From contig JAAOMT010000502.1 in NCBI GenBank assembly GCA_016748015.1, positions 748,519 to 812,518 on the forward strand: 64,000 bases of DNA, in the 5' to 3' direction. Below the pieces are notes generated by a model, which saw nothing but the letters and a program-made list of their open reading frames with translations, was not told the DNA's origin and ran no database searches. Position 1 is the stretch's first letter. Each line of letters opens with the position of its first letter. The position numbers and the translations under genes are program-made. This DNA is from Geosiphon pyriformis (taxonomy: Eukaryota > Glomeromycota > Glomeromycetes > Archaeosporales > Geosiphonaceae). Shown here in pieces: positions 33,210-44,550 of this stretch.

Positions 33210-34760
33210 ATGGGTGATTATTCATACCTGCCACAGCAATCAGAAGAATACTTTGCAGCACACAACAGAAACAATCTAGACTTTATTGAACTCAATCCCT
33301 TGCCCTCCTGCTTGATTTGCTTTCTCCTTGAAGAACAATCTAGTAGACAATTCCAAGACTTTTGGAACTGGTTCCTGAACAAGCACTTAGCTGAAACCTA
33401 TACCACATATACAACTTATTACTTTAACCAAGCTTATTTTGAAGACAACTTTGAAGAAAGAAATAATAGCATCAATCAGCTTTTATACTCCACAACTTTC
33501 ACACAACAGTCTTCTAATTTTGAATATCTAAATCACCAAATACACATTTGGGTTGCTGCTCACCAATCAACTATAACTCCTCTTGAAACAGAAGAAGAAA
33601 GTTACCAAACTGTTCCTATTTTTGATCTCTTTTTAAGTGAATCAGAACATTTCACTCAAACAGTAACCCCTGAACCAATGGCCCAAGACTCCATGCAAGC
33701 AAACATTCTGGCCGCCCTCCAAGGCATACAAACTGCTTTGGGGCGAAGAAACAACACCCCACTACCCCTATTCAGAGGTGATGCCCAAGATCCAATTGAA
33801 TGGTTGGACGATTTTGAAAGAGCAGCCACTGCAAACCAGTATGATAATGAATACAAGTTCCAAATTGTTGGTGGCTACCTCCAAGGCTTCCCTGCTACCT
33901 GGTTTTCACAAGAAACCAATGCTGGTGCTCAACAAAGAATTGTTAGATGGACCCCAGCAAATATTGGAGAAAACAACATCTCTTTCACTACCCAGTTTGA
34001 AAACAAATTCAGAACCCCCATCTTAATATCCAAATGGTGTATGGAATTAGAAAGAAGAGCCACAGGTCCTGGTGAAGTTGTGACCGAATATGCCAAAGCA
34101 ATCAGAAAACTCATCAAGCATGTAGACTCTGGTAGAAACTGGACTGAAGAGCAAAAGATCCACTTCTTCACAAAAGGATTGAGAACTGATTTATCTTATG
34201 CTCTTTGGCCTCTCTTGGCTTTAAAAGATAATCCCACTATAGATATGGCCATTGAACTCACACAAAGAATTGAAGACAATCAAAGAATGCATTTGAGATC
34301 CACACTTCCAGTTTTTGCTCCTGTTCCTGTTATGGCTCTTACTCCTCAAATGGCTGCTACTTCTTTTGCTGCCCAGACACAAGATCCAAATGAACAATTA
34401 ATAGATAGACTTATAGCAAATTTTGCTCAGCTATTAGAACTATTAGCCCAAGCAGTCAGAGATAACTAGCAACCCCAAAGACCCAGATTTGAAAACCGTT
34501 TTAATCAGCCCCAGCAACCCCCTTACCAAAGACAGCAAAATCATGGCCCTCCTGTGTGTTATAGATGTGGATTAACTGGACATTTCTCCAGAGATTGCAA
34601 CAATCCTCCTTTGCCTCCTCCAGTCCCTAGAAACAATGATAACCAGAACAGCAGAATCAATAACAACAATGCTCCCAATCAAAGACCCAATCATGCCAAC
34701 ATCAATTTCTTTGGAGAGGATCCCCTAGTTGAAGCCACAGTTTACCAGCCTTTAAACTAG
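33210..34760 (+). pseudogene. gag: C4 gag
   Basis: The best-preserved gag here: ATG 33210 (MGDYSYLPQQSEEYF) and 419 codons open to a single TAG at 34467-34469, then open again to TAG 34758-34760. Capsid-type region at 33770-34240 (FRGDAQDPIEWLDDFERAA, GYLQGFPATWFSQET). Pro/Ala linker at 34300-34370. CCHC knuckle CYRCGLTGHFSRDC at 34557-34598, then Asn/Pro-rich tail. The final codons TTA AAC are part of the UUUAAAC slippery site, and the stop follows at once. Confidence 0.9.
34751..34757 (+). promoter_or_regulatory. C4 gag-pol minus-one frameshift site (TTTAAAC)
   Basis: The heptamer is in the correct phase (T TTA AAC) at the end of gag, followed at once by TAG. Pol (PR-RT) is open in the -1 frame from here. 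Nine bases downstream, CACCT-CCAAA-AGGTG can form a short hairpin. The same heptamer in the same phase is at 38129 and 44541. Confidence 0.75.
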
Positions 34761-35960
34761 TAGGCGCACCTCCAAAAGGTGAGAGTGCAAGCCAACTAGA
34801 AGAAAACCCTTTTTATGCTTTTAACTTAACTGATGATGACCATGACATGGATGAACTAGCAATCAACACCTCAGAATCAACAAGAAAGAAGAAAGCCAAG
34901 ATTGATTTTGTTTTAAATCCAAATAAACCATCCACATCAACTGCTGATAATAATAAGCCACCAAAGGCTAAAGTCTTTAAGAATCCTCCTAAGTTGAAAC
35001 CCCCAGAAATAGTACAAAAATCTGGTCCTTATTCTGTTGTCAAAGATCTCATGGAAACTCCTGCACACATTACCTTTGGCCAACTAATGACCCACCTACA
35101 ATTCAGAAAAGATCTCCACAAATCTCTAATTCCCAAGAAGAAAACACCAAAAACCAATAAACGCCCTCGCCAAGCTGGACTTGCTGACAACAGCAATGTC
35201 ACCCCATTAATTTGCAAAGCCCAAGTGGCTGGCTATTTCATTGACTTGATCCTGGACAGTGGATTATCTGTTAGCGTCATTGCCAAACACTTTTTGGAAG
35301 CAATTGGGAGAAAGATTGATAAACCTTCCACCCAACCAATGACCAATGTACATGGTGACAAGAAGAAAGGTCTGGGCATAGCCAAAGCTGTTCCTGTCCA
35401 TATCAATGGCATCAGCATTGAAACTGACATGGAAGTTTCTGAAGCCAAGGAATACACTATTATTGTTGGAAATGAATGGCTCAAGAAAACCAAAGCATTA
35501 CTTGACTATGAACTTTGTGAGCTAACCATCAGATGTAGTGAGAAGCCCATTGTGGTTAAGTGTCACCACTGGACAACTCCTCCAACACCAAAACAGAATC
35601 AGAAAGAAGAACAATCAGAAGAATCAGATGATGAAGAAAGTGATGATGAAGAAGAAGAAGAGAAACAAGAAGAAACTGCTGAACTTGCCTATACCACCTT
35701 CACCAGCAATGGCAAGCCACTGGACAATGTCAAAGCTGACAGAGAAGGAATCATTGTAAATGGCAAGCTGATCTGCTGGCCCTACTATGATATCCTAAGA
35801 AGAACTTTTGACCAGAAGCCTAGCAAGAAAGCCAAGTACCATTATTGGTGGCATGGTTCTTGTGCCCAGTGCTGATGCAATCAACCCTTGTATTCTCCAA
35901 GTGACAAATGCAAATTCTGCCTGATCTATTACAAAGATTGGGAACCAATCAGTTTGATAC
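34757..35960 (+). pseudogene. pol: C4 protease and PR-RT linker
   Basis: Pol in the -1 frame relative to gag. First Met at 34847 (MDELAINTSESTRKKK). Basic segment, then the protease domain (LICKAQVAGYFIDLIL, active site D-S-G-L-S at about 35256-35270, VGNEWLKKTKALLDYELCEL). A strongly acidic run (35610-35680), then GIIVNGKLICWPYYDILRRTFD and a Cys cluster (35852-35925) broken by TGA at 35873-35875. Truncated by C5. Confidence 0.87.
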
Positions 35961-36602
35961 TGTTATGGTTGAAACCCATAGTTTTTATTAGTTATCACAT
36001 GTATTAGCCACTGATGTCATATAATTAGCCACCCTATTTTTAAATAGTGATCGTTGACCTGATCATTGACCTGATTGTTGACCACTTTAGATAGCTATAT
36101 AAGCGATGATTCCCTTAGCTGTAAAAAGACATGATCAAAGTAATGAAATAAACAATATCAATTACTTCCTTTCATAATCGCTTATTCTCCTTTCCTTACC
36201 TTCAAGTATCTACTTGTTGGCATTCACATACCTTATCTTTTCCCCTTCTTAATTTGTATTTGTTAGAATTAGCCTGAGAAGCAATTGGCTTGCTCTTGTA
36301 ATTCATTGAATAAAGAAATGATTGAAAAGCACAATGATACCTGTTATTGATTCTAAGAATCGCCGAGTTGAGGCATAGAATAATAGCAGTGGTGTTATCT
36401 TGTTAACAATCACGGACTATTCCTCTATCTTCAAATTTAAGAAAAGATTAGCGACTGTGATTTTTATGAGACTGATCATGCACATTTAATTTCTACTTAT
36501 TCAATTCACTCCCTTATTGTAATTCCCTCTTTGTTTATTTTCATCACCATACAATACTGTTCTCCCTTGCTATCCATTAGCATGTTACTTCAACCCGTAA
36601 CA
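35961..36602 (+). repeat. C5 5' LTR
   Basis: TGTTATGG...CGTAACA, 642 bp, three 12-bp units. It is the most divergent C LTR in its middle part (about 36190-36310), and not closely like the LTR at 51380 that should be its partner. Confidence 0.85.
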
Positions 36603-36654
36603 TAAAAGTGGTGCTCCCTGTGAGGTTGTCAAAATTCACTTATTCCCTCATTGT

Positions 36655-38168
36655 ATGGGTGATTACTCATATCTGCCACAGCAATCAGAAGAACACTTTG
36701 TAGCACACAACAGAAACAATCTAAATTTCATTGAACTTAATCCTCTGCCCTCCTGCTTGATCTGTTTCCCCCTTGAAGAACAATCCAGTAGACAATTCTA
36801 AGACTTTTGGAACTGGTTTCTGAACGAGCATTCAGCTGAAACCTACACAACTTATACGACCTATTACTTTGACCAAGCTTATTTTGAAAACAACTTTGAA
36901 GAAAGAAACAACAGTATCAATCAACTCTTATATTCTGCAACCTTTGAACAACAGCCTCCTGATTTCGAATATCTGAATCATTAAATCCACATTTGGATTG
37001 CTGCCCATCAAGCAACTGAAACTCCCTTTGAAACAGAAGAAGAAAGTTACCAAACTGCCTCTGTTTTTGACCTTTTATCAAGTAAATCAGACTCGTCTAC
37101 ACAAACAGTTACCCCTGAACCAATGGCTAATAACCACATGCAAGCAAACATTCTGGCCGCCCTTCAAGGTATACAAACTGCTCTAGGAAGAAGAAACAAT
37201 ACCCTACTACCATTATTTAGAGGTGATGCACAAGATCCAATTAAATGGTTGGATGATTTTGAGAGAGCTGCCACAGCCAACCAGTATGATGAAGAATACA
37301 AGTTCCAAATCGTTGGTGGCTACCTCCAAGGCTCTCCTGCTACCTGGTTCTCACAAGAAACAGATGCCAATACTCAACACAAAATAATCAGATGGACACC
37401 AATCAATGCTGGAGAAGAAAATACCTCTTTCACTACCCGATTTGAGGCCAAGTTCAGAACCCTAATATTAATATTCAAATGGCACATGGAATTGGAAAGA
37501 AGAACCCAAGGTCCTGGAGAAGTAGTGACTGAATATGCCAAGGCTATTAGAAAGCTAATCAAACGTGTAGACTCTGGGAGAAATTGGACAGAAGAGCAGA
37601 AAATTCACTTCTTCACAAAAAGATTGAGAACTGATCTATCATATGCTTTTTGGCCCCTCTTGGCCCTGAAAAATAATCCACACTACCAGTTTTTGCTCCT
37701 GCTCCTGTCATGGCTCCTGCCTCTCAAATGGCTGCTACTTCTTTTGCCACTCACACTCAAGATCCGAATGAACAGTTAATAGACAGACTCACAGCAAATC
37801 TTGCCTGGTTATTAGAACCCTTAGCCCAAGCAGTCAGAGAAAATCAACAACCACAAAGACCCAGATTTAAACCATGCTTCAATCAGCCCCAGCAACCACC
37901 TTATCAAAGACAACAAAATCGTGGCCCATCTGTATGCTATCACTGTGGATTAACTGGACACTTTTCAAGAGATTGCAACAATCCTCCACTGCCTCCACCA
38001 GTTCCCAGAAACAATGATGCTCAGAACAACAGACCCAACAACAACAATATGCCCAACCAAAGACCCAATCATGCCAACATCAATTTCTTTGAAGAGGATC
38101 CCCTAGTTGAAGCCACTGTTTATCAGCCTTTAAACTGGTATGCGCACCTCCAAAGAGTGAGAGTGTAA
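36655..38168 (+). pseudogene. gag: C5 gag
   Basis: ATG 36655 (MGDYSYLPQQSEEHF). Stops at about 36800 and 36982 (both CAA to TAA). Capsid-type region at 37140-37660 (FRGDAQDPIKWLDDFERAA). A deletion of about 75 bp near 37680 shifts the frame. Knuckle CYHCGLTGHFSRDC at about 37938-37980. The slippery heptamer is at 38129. Unlike C4 and C6, TGG follows it, so gag here runs 12 codons further to TAA. Confidence 0.85.
38129..38135 (+). promoter_or_regulatory. C5 gag-pol minus-one frameshift site (TTTAAAC)
   Basis: T TTA AAC in the gag frame; pol is open in the -1 frame. The downstream hairpin seen in C4 and C6 is weaker here (CACCTCCAAAGAGTG). Confidence 0.75.
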
Positions 38169-39344
38169 GCCAACCAGAAGAAAACCCCTTTTACACTTTT
38201 AACTTAACTGATGATGACCATGACATGGATGAATTAGCAATCAAAACCTCTGAATCCACAAGAAAGAAGAAGAAAGCCAAAGTTGATTTCGTTCTGAATC
38301 CCAATAAAGCTTCTATATTAACTACTGACAACAATGAGCCCCCAAAAGCCAAAGTTTTCAAGAACCCTCCAAAGTTGGAACCCCCAGAAATAGTACAAAA
38401 ATCTGGCCCCTATTCTGTTGTCAAAGATCTCATGGAAACCCTAGCACATATAATCTTTGGCCAATTGATGACCCATCCACAATTCAGAAAAGATCTTTGC
38501 AAATCTCTGATTCCAAAGAAAAAGACACCCAAAACCAACAAATGCTCTCGCCAAGCTGGACTTGCTGACAATAGCAATGTCACTCCTCTAATTTGCAAAG
38601 CCCAAGTGGCTGGCTACTTCATCGATTTGATCCTAGACAGTGGATCATCTGTTAGTGTTATTGCCAAACACTTTCTTGAAGCAATTGGCAGAAAAATTGA
38701 TGAACCATCCACATGACCAATGACCAATGTGCATGGTGATAAGAAGAAAGAGCTTGGCATAGCCAAAGCTATTCCTGTCTGCATCAATGGCATCAGCATT
38801 GAAACTGATATGGAAGTATCTGAAGCAAAAGAATACACCATTATTGTTGGCAATGAATGGCTCAAGAAAGCAAATGCTTTGCTTGATTATGAACTCTGTG
38901 AACTAACCATCAGATGTGGTGAGAAACCCATTGTGGTTAAGTGTCGCCATTGGACAACTCCCCCAGTACCCAAGCAGAGCCCAGAAGAAAATGAATCAGA
39001 TGAATCAGATGATGAAGAAAGTAAGGAAAAAGAAGAACAAGAAGAACAAGAAGAAACTGCTGAACTCACCTATACCATCTTCACCAGCAATGGCAAACCA
39101 CTGGATAATGTCAAGGCAGATAAAGAAGGAATCATTGTCAATGGCAAGCTGATCTGCTGGCCTTATTATGACATGCTCAGAAGAACCTTTGACAGAAAGC
39201 CAGGCAAGAAAGCCAAATACAGTTATTGGTGGCATGGTTCTTGTGCCTGGTGCTGGTGCGACAAACCATTGTATTCTCCTAGCAATGAATGCATGTTCTG
39301 CCTGATCTATTACAAAGATTGGGAACCAATCAGCTTGATACCCC
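38135..39344 (+). pseudogene. pol: C5 protease, acidic linker and Cys module
   Basis: Pol frame with Met at 38225. The protease has an intact D-S-G-S-S active site (38636-38650). A stop at about 38714 (CGA to TGA) is followed by VHGDKKKELGIAKAIPV and VGNEWLKKANALLDYEL. Acidic stretch at about 38985-39060. The module GIIVNGKLICWPYYDML leads to GSCAWCWCDKPLYSPSNEC (39233-39290), which has all five cysteines. Ends in the assembly gap after SLIP. Confidence 0.87.
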
Positions 39345-39455
39345 NNNNNNNNNNNNNNNNNNNNNNNNNNNNNNNNNNNNNNNNNNNNNNNNNNNNNNNN
39401 NNNNNNNNNNNNNNNNNNNNNNNNNNNNNNNNNNNNNNNNNNNNNNNNNNNNNNN
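39345..39455. other. Assembly gap (111 N)
   Basis: Unknown bases between the PR-RT linker and RT of C5. In C6 the matching interval (about 45752-46254) is roughly 500 bp, so either the gap length is wrong or C5 has a deletion here. Confidence 0.98.
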
Positions 39456-39892
39456 CTGGCAAGTAGAGATGGATCCAGAAAGCAGAAAGAAAACTGCCTT
39501 CATCACCAAGTATGGCACCTATGAATTCACAGTCATGCTTTTTGGTCTCACAAATGCTCCTCCCACCTTTCAATGCTTAATAGACAAAGTATTTGAATCA
39601 GTAAAAGAAAACTTTGTTCTAGTCTACTTGGATGACATAATGGTATACTCAAAAACCTGGGATGAACACCTTGAACATTTGCAAAAGGTTTTTGACCTCC
39701 TTAGAAATGCTGGCCTTAAGATCAATCCAATCAAATCATTCTTTGGACGTCAATCCACCCAGTTCCTTGGCCATCTTATTACAAAAAATGGAATCTTCTC
39801 TGATCCAGCCAAAATTGAAAAAGTTCAAAACATTAGACAACCAATAAATGTTCATGAACTACACTCTTTTCTTGGTTTGGCCTTTTATTATC
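39456..39892 (+). pseudogene. pol: C5 reverse transcriptase, partial
   Basis: RT palm and thumb from WQVEMDPESRKKTAF, through FGLTNAPPTFQCL and the catalytic YLDD (39625-39636, intact), to ELHSFLGLAFYYR. Open to the B4 junction. The RT fingers are in the gap. One of the least decayed RT segments in the window. Confidence 0.87.
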
Positions 39893-41287
39893 GCATCTCA
39901 GGAGTGTCTAAATGGTGCTACCAAGGTGGCCATTGGTGATGAGGTTTTTTTGACCACTCTTAAGATTGCACGGTCTTCAGGAGTGGCCTCTGTTTCTTCC
40001 CCTTCTCTGTCAGTTGCACTGCACGATGTACCCTTGGGTGTCTCTTTTGATGACATCAAATCTGCTCTTGGCATTTTTGGTGTTGTCACTTCTGTTAAGT
40101 TGAAGCCTGCTGACTTATGGCAATATTATGCTGTGGTTAATTTTAAGGACACTTCTTCTGCTGCTGCTGCTCTCTCTAACTGGTCTGTGTTGGTCAGAAA
40201 AGATAGTGTTAGGATTCTTCCCATTACCAACCAAAAGAAGATTATCTCCTCAAAAGATGCTTTCAAAGCTAAGCTGGTTAATCTTCCATTTGGCTGTACT
40301 GCATTTGAGATAAGTGATCTGGTCTCCCAAGTTGGTGGCCGTATGTGTTTTATTCTCTGCTCCCCTAATTCCTATTGATGTCAACGTTTTGCAGTGGTGA
40401 TCTTCGGTTCCTTGGAATCTTTAAATGCTGCTGTTTTAAAAACCAGTACCTTACATGGCTGCTGCATCTGATGGGAAACTCCTGGATGTCGTCGCTGCTA
40501 TAGATGTCAAAGTTTGGATCATTTGGCTGTGGACTACAAGGTGTTGCCATTTTTCCCTCTCAAACTCTCTTCTAATTCTGCTGGTGGTCCCATCATTTTC
40601 AAGTCATCCCTCGTTGGAGCTAAATCTTATGCCAAAGCTGCCACCTCTGTGGTTCTTCCTGTTGCTGCTGCTACTGATATGGGTCTGGCTTTCAGTACCT
40701 CCCCCAAAGTTGTGGTGCTGCTGTTGCCGGTTGCCTCCTCTGGGTCAGATGTTGCTGTTAATGCTAGGTTGGCTTCTCTGGAAACCCAACTTAGTGAATT
40801 GTCTTTGTTGATCAAATCTATAGTTGAGCCTGTGGGTTCTTTGGTTGCATTGGTTAATACATTATTGTCTACTCTACCAGTTATGGCAGAGGCAATGAAA
40901 GAAAGTGTGATTGGATTGGGAAACCAAATTAAGGCTGTTTGTGCTGTGGCTTCTGTGCTGCAAAAAGAAGTAGGGGCTTTCAAGTTGAGAAGTGGGAAGG
41001 TACACTATAACATATCTGATGATGAAAACATGGATAATGATGATGATGATGATGATGATGATAATGATAGTGATGCTTAAGATTTTTCAGTCTATGATGA
41101 TACATTTGATGCGATGATGGAGTTATGGGAGGTTCAATCCTCTAATATCAAGTCTGATCCAGATCAGACTGCTAAGTGGATGAGCAGTCTTGTTAAGAGT
41201 AGTCATAAACTTGTATGCATTATGAGTAAGATGTATGAATTAGATATGTTTAATACATTAGATAGCAAAAGTAGTACTAGCATGTAG
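39893..41287 (+). pseudogene. B4 ORF1-like protein, N-terminally truncated
   Basis: Covers RRM1 (about 40020-40200), RRM2 (about 40265-40440), the knuckle region (decayed, about 40480-40540), the Ala/Ser/Val linker, the coiled-coil segment (about 40765-40830), a long Asp run encoded by GAT repeats (41038-41066), and the conserved C-terminal part to TAG 41285-41287. It has few stops (40376, about 41078) and a frame change near 40120. Same organisation as B1 and B3. Confidence 0.82.
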
Positions 41288-41297
41288 TTAGGGCTTT

Positions 41298-41421
41298 CCA
41301 CTTGTGGTTAGCCACATCTTGTAATATGTATTATTGGGTGAGCTGGCTTTATAAAACCGCCATATTACTGTGGAATAACTAATAAATGACTGGCATGACT
41401 ACACATTGACAAAAAAAAAAA
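41298..41421 (+). repeat. B4 3' tail shared with LINE D
   Basis: CCACTTGTGG, GTTAGCCACATCTTGTAAT, GAGCTGGCTTTATAAAA, GGCATGACTACACATTGAC, A11. Confidence 0.8.
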
Positions 41422-42199
41422 TCAAGCCTTGATTTGGCTGTGCAATAAAAAGAAGCTGGAACACAAACAAATAACTTACTGGATACTCCACTTGGATGAA
41501 TTTAACTATGATATTCAACACCATAAAGAAGCAAATCATCAAAATGCTGATGCTCTCTCTAAACTTACCATCCAGTGATAGTACAACTCTTTAAACCAAA
41601 CCAACTTAATTATTAGTAACTTTTTTACAAACAAACATGATAATAGACTTGGACAATTACTCTGCCTTAATAGAATTTTTGGGTAAGGGACAATACCCAT
41701 CAGAATACACTTGACAGCAAAAAGAACATTTGTGCAAACAATCAAATTTCTATTTGATCTACCAGAACCAATTATATAAAAGAAACAGAAAAGATCCTAA
41801 TCACCCCCAAAGAGTCATCAGATTTAAAGAAAGAGAAATTGTAATATACAATATGCACACTGACCTATTAGCTAGACACTTTGGAAAAACAAAAACAATT
41901 CAGAAAACTTTAGCTCACTATTATTGGCCTACTTTGGAAAAGGATATTGCTGAATACATCAAAACCTGTGACATCTGCCAAAGAAGAGGCAAACCCAATT
42001 GCAAAGAAAATATTTATCCAATTTCTGTTGGTCAACCATTTGACAGAATTGGTATAGATGTTGTTGGATCTTTAACAATAACTCTTGATAACAACAGATA
42101 CATTATTACAACTACTGACTATTTTACAAAGTGGATAGAAGCAAGAGCCACCCCAGACCAAACAGTAGTCTCAATAACCAATTTCATTTATAAGGATAT
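41422..42199 (+). pseudogene. pol: C5 right part: RNase H end and integrase N-terminal half
   Basis: RNase H end (ADALSKLTIQ then TGA at 41576-41578), then the integrase frame (+1) with its Met codon changed to ATA (41643). H2C2 domain at about 41870-42000 (HFGKTKTIQKTLAHYYW, CDICQRRGK). First catalytic Asp in IGIDVVGSL (about 42050-42075). Open from 41730 to the C6 insertion at 42199. It resumes at 49953. It resembles the C2 sub-type more than the left part of C5 does. Confidence 0.82.
42196..42199. repeat. Left TSD of C6 (ATAT)
   Basis: ATAT before the C6 LTR; partner 49953-49956. The integrase gene reads through when C6 is removed. Confidence 0.78.
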
Positions 42200-42947
42200 T
42201 GTTATGGTTAAAACTCATAGTTTTTATTAATTATCACATGTATTAGCCACTGATGTCATATAATTAGCCACCTTATTTTTAAATAGTGATCATTGATCTG
42301 ATCAATGATCTGACCATTGACCTGATCATTGACCTGATCATTGACCTGATCAATGACCTGATTGTTGACCTAATCATTGACCTGATCATTGACTTGATCA
42401 TTGACCTGATCATTGACCACTTTTGATAGCTATATAAGCAATAAATCTCTTAGCTGTAAAAAAGCATGTAATAACAAGCATCTGAATAATCAAGAATAAA
42501 TAAAATAATACTTTCATCTCAATTCTTCTCTTATTGCTAATTTCCCTTTCCCTACCCTCAAGTATCTAAACATCTTAAAGATATAAAATTACTTGTTGGT
42601 CTTTTCCTGATGTATATAATTGTAGCATTTGAAGATTATTTGAATAAACATGACTGAAAAGCACAAGTTGATACCTGATATTGAATTCTAAGAGTGCCAA
42701 TGTGAGGCATAGAATTATACCAGTGGTGATCAATTGTTGACAGTATGAACTATCCCTCTACCTTCAAATTCTCCAGTTACCTTTGAAAAGAATAGCGACT
42801 GAGATATTTTATGAGACTGATCTCGCACATTGAATCCATACTCATTCAATTCACTCTTTAAAGTTGAAATTCTCTTTGATTATTTCTATCACCCTACAAT
42901 CCTGTTCTCTCTTGCTATCCATTAGCTTGTTACTCCAACCCGTAACA
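42200..42947 (+). repeat. C6 5' LTR
   Basis: TGTTATGG...CGTAACA, 748 bp, lengthened by the repeat array at 42288-42419. TATA box tatataag (42431-42438) directly downstream of the array; AATAAA at 42495-42500. Confidence 0.9.
42288..42419 (+). repeat. 12-bp tandem repeat array, 11 units, in C6 U3
   Basis: Eleven exact-length 12-bp units, consensus GATCATTGACCT, each with a TGATCA-type palindrome or a near match. The array ends 11 bp before the TATA box. Unit numbers in other C LTRs: 3 (C4, C5 5'), 4 (C1 both), 5 (49278 and 51380 LTRs), 8 (C2, C3). Looks like an upstream activator array that changes length. Confidence 0.88.
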
Positions 42948-42953
42948 TAAAAG

Positions 42954-42970
42954 TGGTGCTCCCTGTGAGG
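42954..42970 (+). promoter_or_regulatory. C6 primer-binding site
   Basis: TGGTGCTCCCTGTGAGG, identical to the sites in C1 (9044), C4 and C5. Confidence 0.7.
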
Positions 42971-42999
42971 TTGTCAAAATTCACTTATTCCCTCATTGT

Positions 43000-44550
43000 A
43001 TGGGTGATTACTCATATCTGTCACAACAATCAGAAGAATACTTTAAAGCACACAACAAAAACAATCTAGACTTTATTGAACTCAATCCTTTGCTCTTCTG
43101 CTTGATTTGCTTTCCCATTGAAGAACAATCCAGCAGACAATTCCAAGACTTTTGGAATTGGTTCTTGAACGAGCATTCAGCTGAAACCTACACAGCTTAT
43201 ACAATCTATTACTTTGACCAAGCTTATTTTGAAAACAACTTTGAAGGAAGAAACAACAGTATCAATCAGCTTTTATATTCTGCAACCTTTGAACAACAGC
43301 CCCCTGATTTTGAATATCTAAATCATCAAATCCACATTTGGATTGCTGTCCATCAATCAACAGAAACTTCTCTTGAAACAGAAGAAGAAAGCTATCAAAC
43401 TGCTTCTGTTTTTGATCTCTTTTTAAGTGAATCAGAACACTCCACACAAACAGTTACACCTGAACCAATGGCTCAAGACTCTCTGCAACAAAACATTCTA
43501 ATTGCCCTCCAAGGTATACAGACTGCTTTAGAGTGAAGAAACAACACCCCATTACCATTATTCAGAAGTGATGCTCAAGATCCAATTGAATGGTTGAATG
43601 ACTTTAAGAGAGCTGCTACAGCCAACCAATACAATGATGAGTACAAGTTTCAAATTGTTGGTGGCTACCTCCAAGACTCCCCTGCTACATGGTTCTCACA
43701 GGAAACTGATGCTAATGCCCATCAAAAAATCATTAGATGGATGTCAGCAAATGCTGAAGAAAACAACACCTTTTTCACAACCCGGTTTGAAAACAAGTTC
43801 AGAACTCCAATCTTGATATTCAAGTGGCGCATAGAATTAGAAAGAAAAATCCAAGGCCCAGGAGAAATGGTAACTGAATATGCCAAAGCAATCAAAAAAT
43901 TGATCAAGCATGTAGACTCTGGAAGGAACTGGACAGAAGAGCAAAAAATTCATTCTTTCACAAAAGGACTGAAAACTAATTTATCTTATGTTCTTTGGCC
44001 TTTCTTGGCTCTGAAAGATAATCCTACAATGGACATGGCTATTGAACTTGCCCAACGAATTGAAGACAACCAAAGAATGCATTTGGAGTCTATACTTCCA
44101 GTTTTTGCTCCTGTTCCTGTCATGGCTCCTGCTCCTCAAATGGCTGCTACTTCTTTTGTTGCCCAAATTCAAGACCCAAATGAACAGTTGATAGATAGAC
44201 TTACAGCAAATCTTGCTTGGCTATTAGAACCATTAGCCCAAGCAGTCAGAGATAACCAGCAACCCCAAAGACCCAGATTTGAACCATGCTTTAATCAACC
44301 TCAGCAACCACCTTATCAAAGACAACAAAATTGTGGCCCACCTGTGTGCTATCACTGTGGATTAACTGGACATTTTTCAAGAGATTGCAACAATCTTCCT
44401 TTGCCTCCTCCAGTTCCTAGAAACAATAATAACCAGAACAGCAGAATCAATAACAACAATGCCCCCAATCAAAGACCCAATCATGCCAACATCAATTTCT
44501 TTGGAGAGAATCCCCTAGTTGAAGCCACAGTTTACCAGCCTTTAAACTAG
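43000..44550 (+). pseudogene. gag: C6 gag
   Basis: ATG 43000 (MGDYSYLSQQSEEYF). A TGA at 43534-43536 (CGA in C4) splits it; otherwise open to TAG 44548-44550. Capsid-type segment at 43570-44030. Pro/Ala linker with APVPVMAPAPQMAATSF. CCHC knuckle CYHCGLTGHFSRDC at 44347-44388. Ends in the heptamer T TTA AAC followed by TAG, exactly as in C4. Confidence 0.9.
44541..44547 (+). promoter_or_regulatory. C6 gag-pol minus-one frameshift site (TTTAAAC)
   Basis: In-phase slippery heptamer, stop codon at once after it, pol open in the -1 frame, and the potential hairpin CACCT-CCAAA-AGGTG starting nine bases downstream, as in C4. Confidence 0.78.

Larger units (their letters stand above)
32507..35960 (+). 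mobile_element. Ty3/gypsy element C4, 5' part
   Basis: 5' LTR, PBS, gag, frameshift site and protease of a family C element, cut at 35960 by the C5 LTR in the protease-RT linker. Its RT, RNase H and integrase are not found beyond C5. D2 follows C5 directly at 52061, so C4 has lost its 3' part. Confidence 0.83.
35961..39892 (+). mobile_element. Ty3/gypsy element C5, left part
   Basis: LTR, PBS, gag, frameshift site, protease, assembly gap and RT of a family C element inserted in C4. After RT the sequence runs into B4 at 39893. Related C sequence resumes at 41422 but lacks about 385 bp of RNase H, so the two sides may come from different elements. Confidence 0.8.
39893..41421 (+). mobile_element. 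Half-LINE B4, 5'-truncated
   Basis: Family B retroposon starting in mid ORF1 (GCATCTCAGGAGTG, equal to about 30710 in B3) and running to a poly(A) at 41411-41421. I see no TSD. The C element on its two sides is out of register by about 385 bp, so insertion came with a target deletion or the junction arose by recombination. Confidence 0.85.

Noticed and set aside
42288-42419. CRISPR array
   Set aside because: Regular 12-bp units without spacers inside an LTR. It is a tandem repeat, not a CRISPR.
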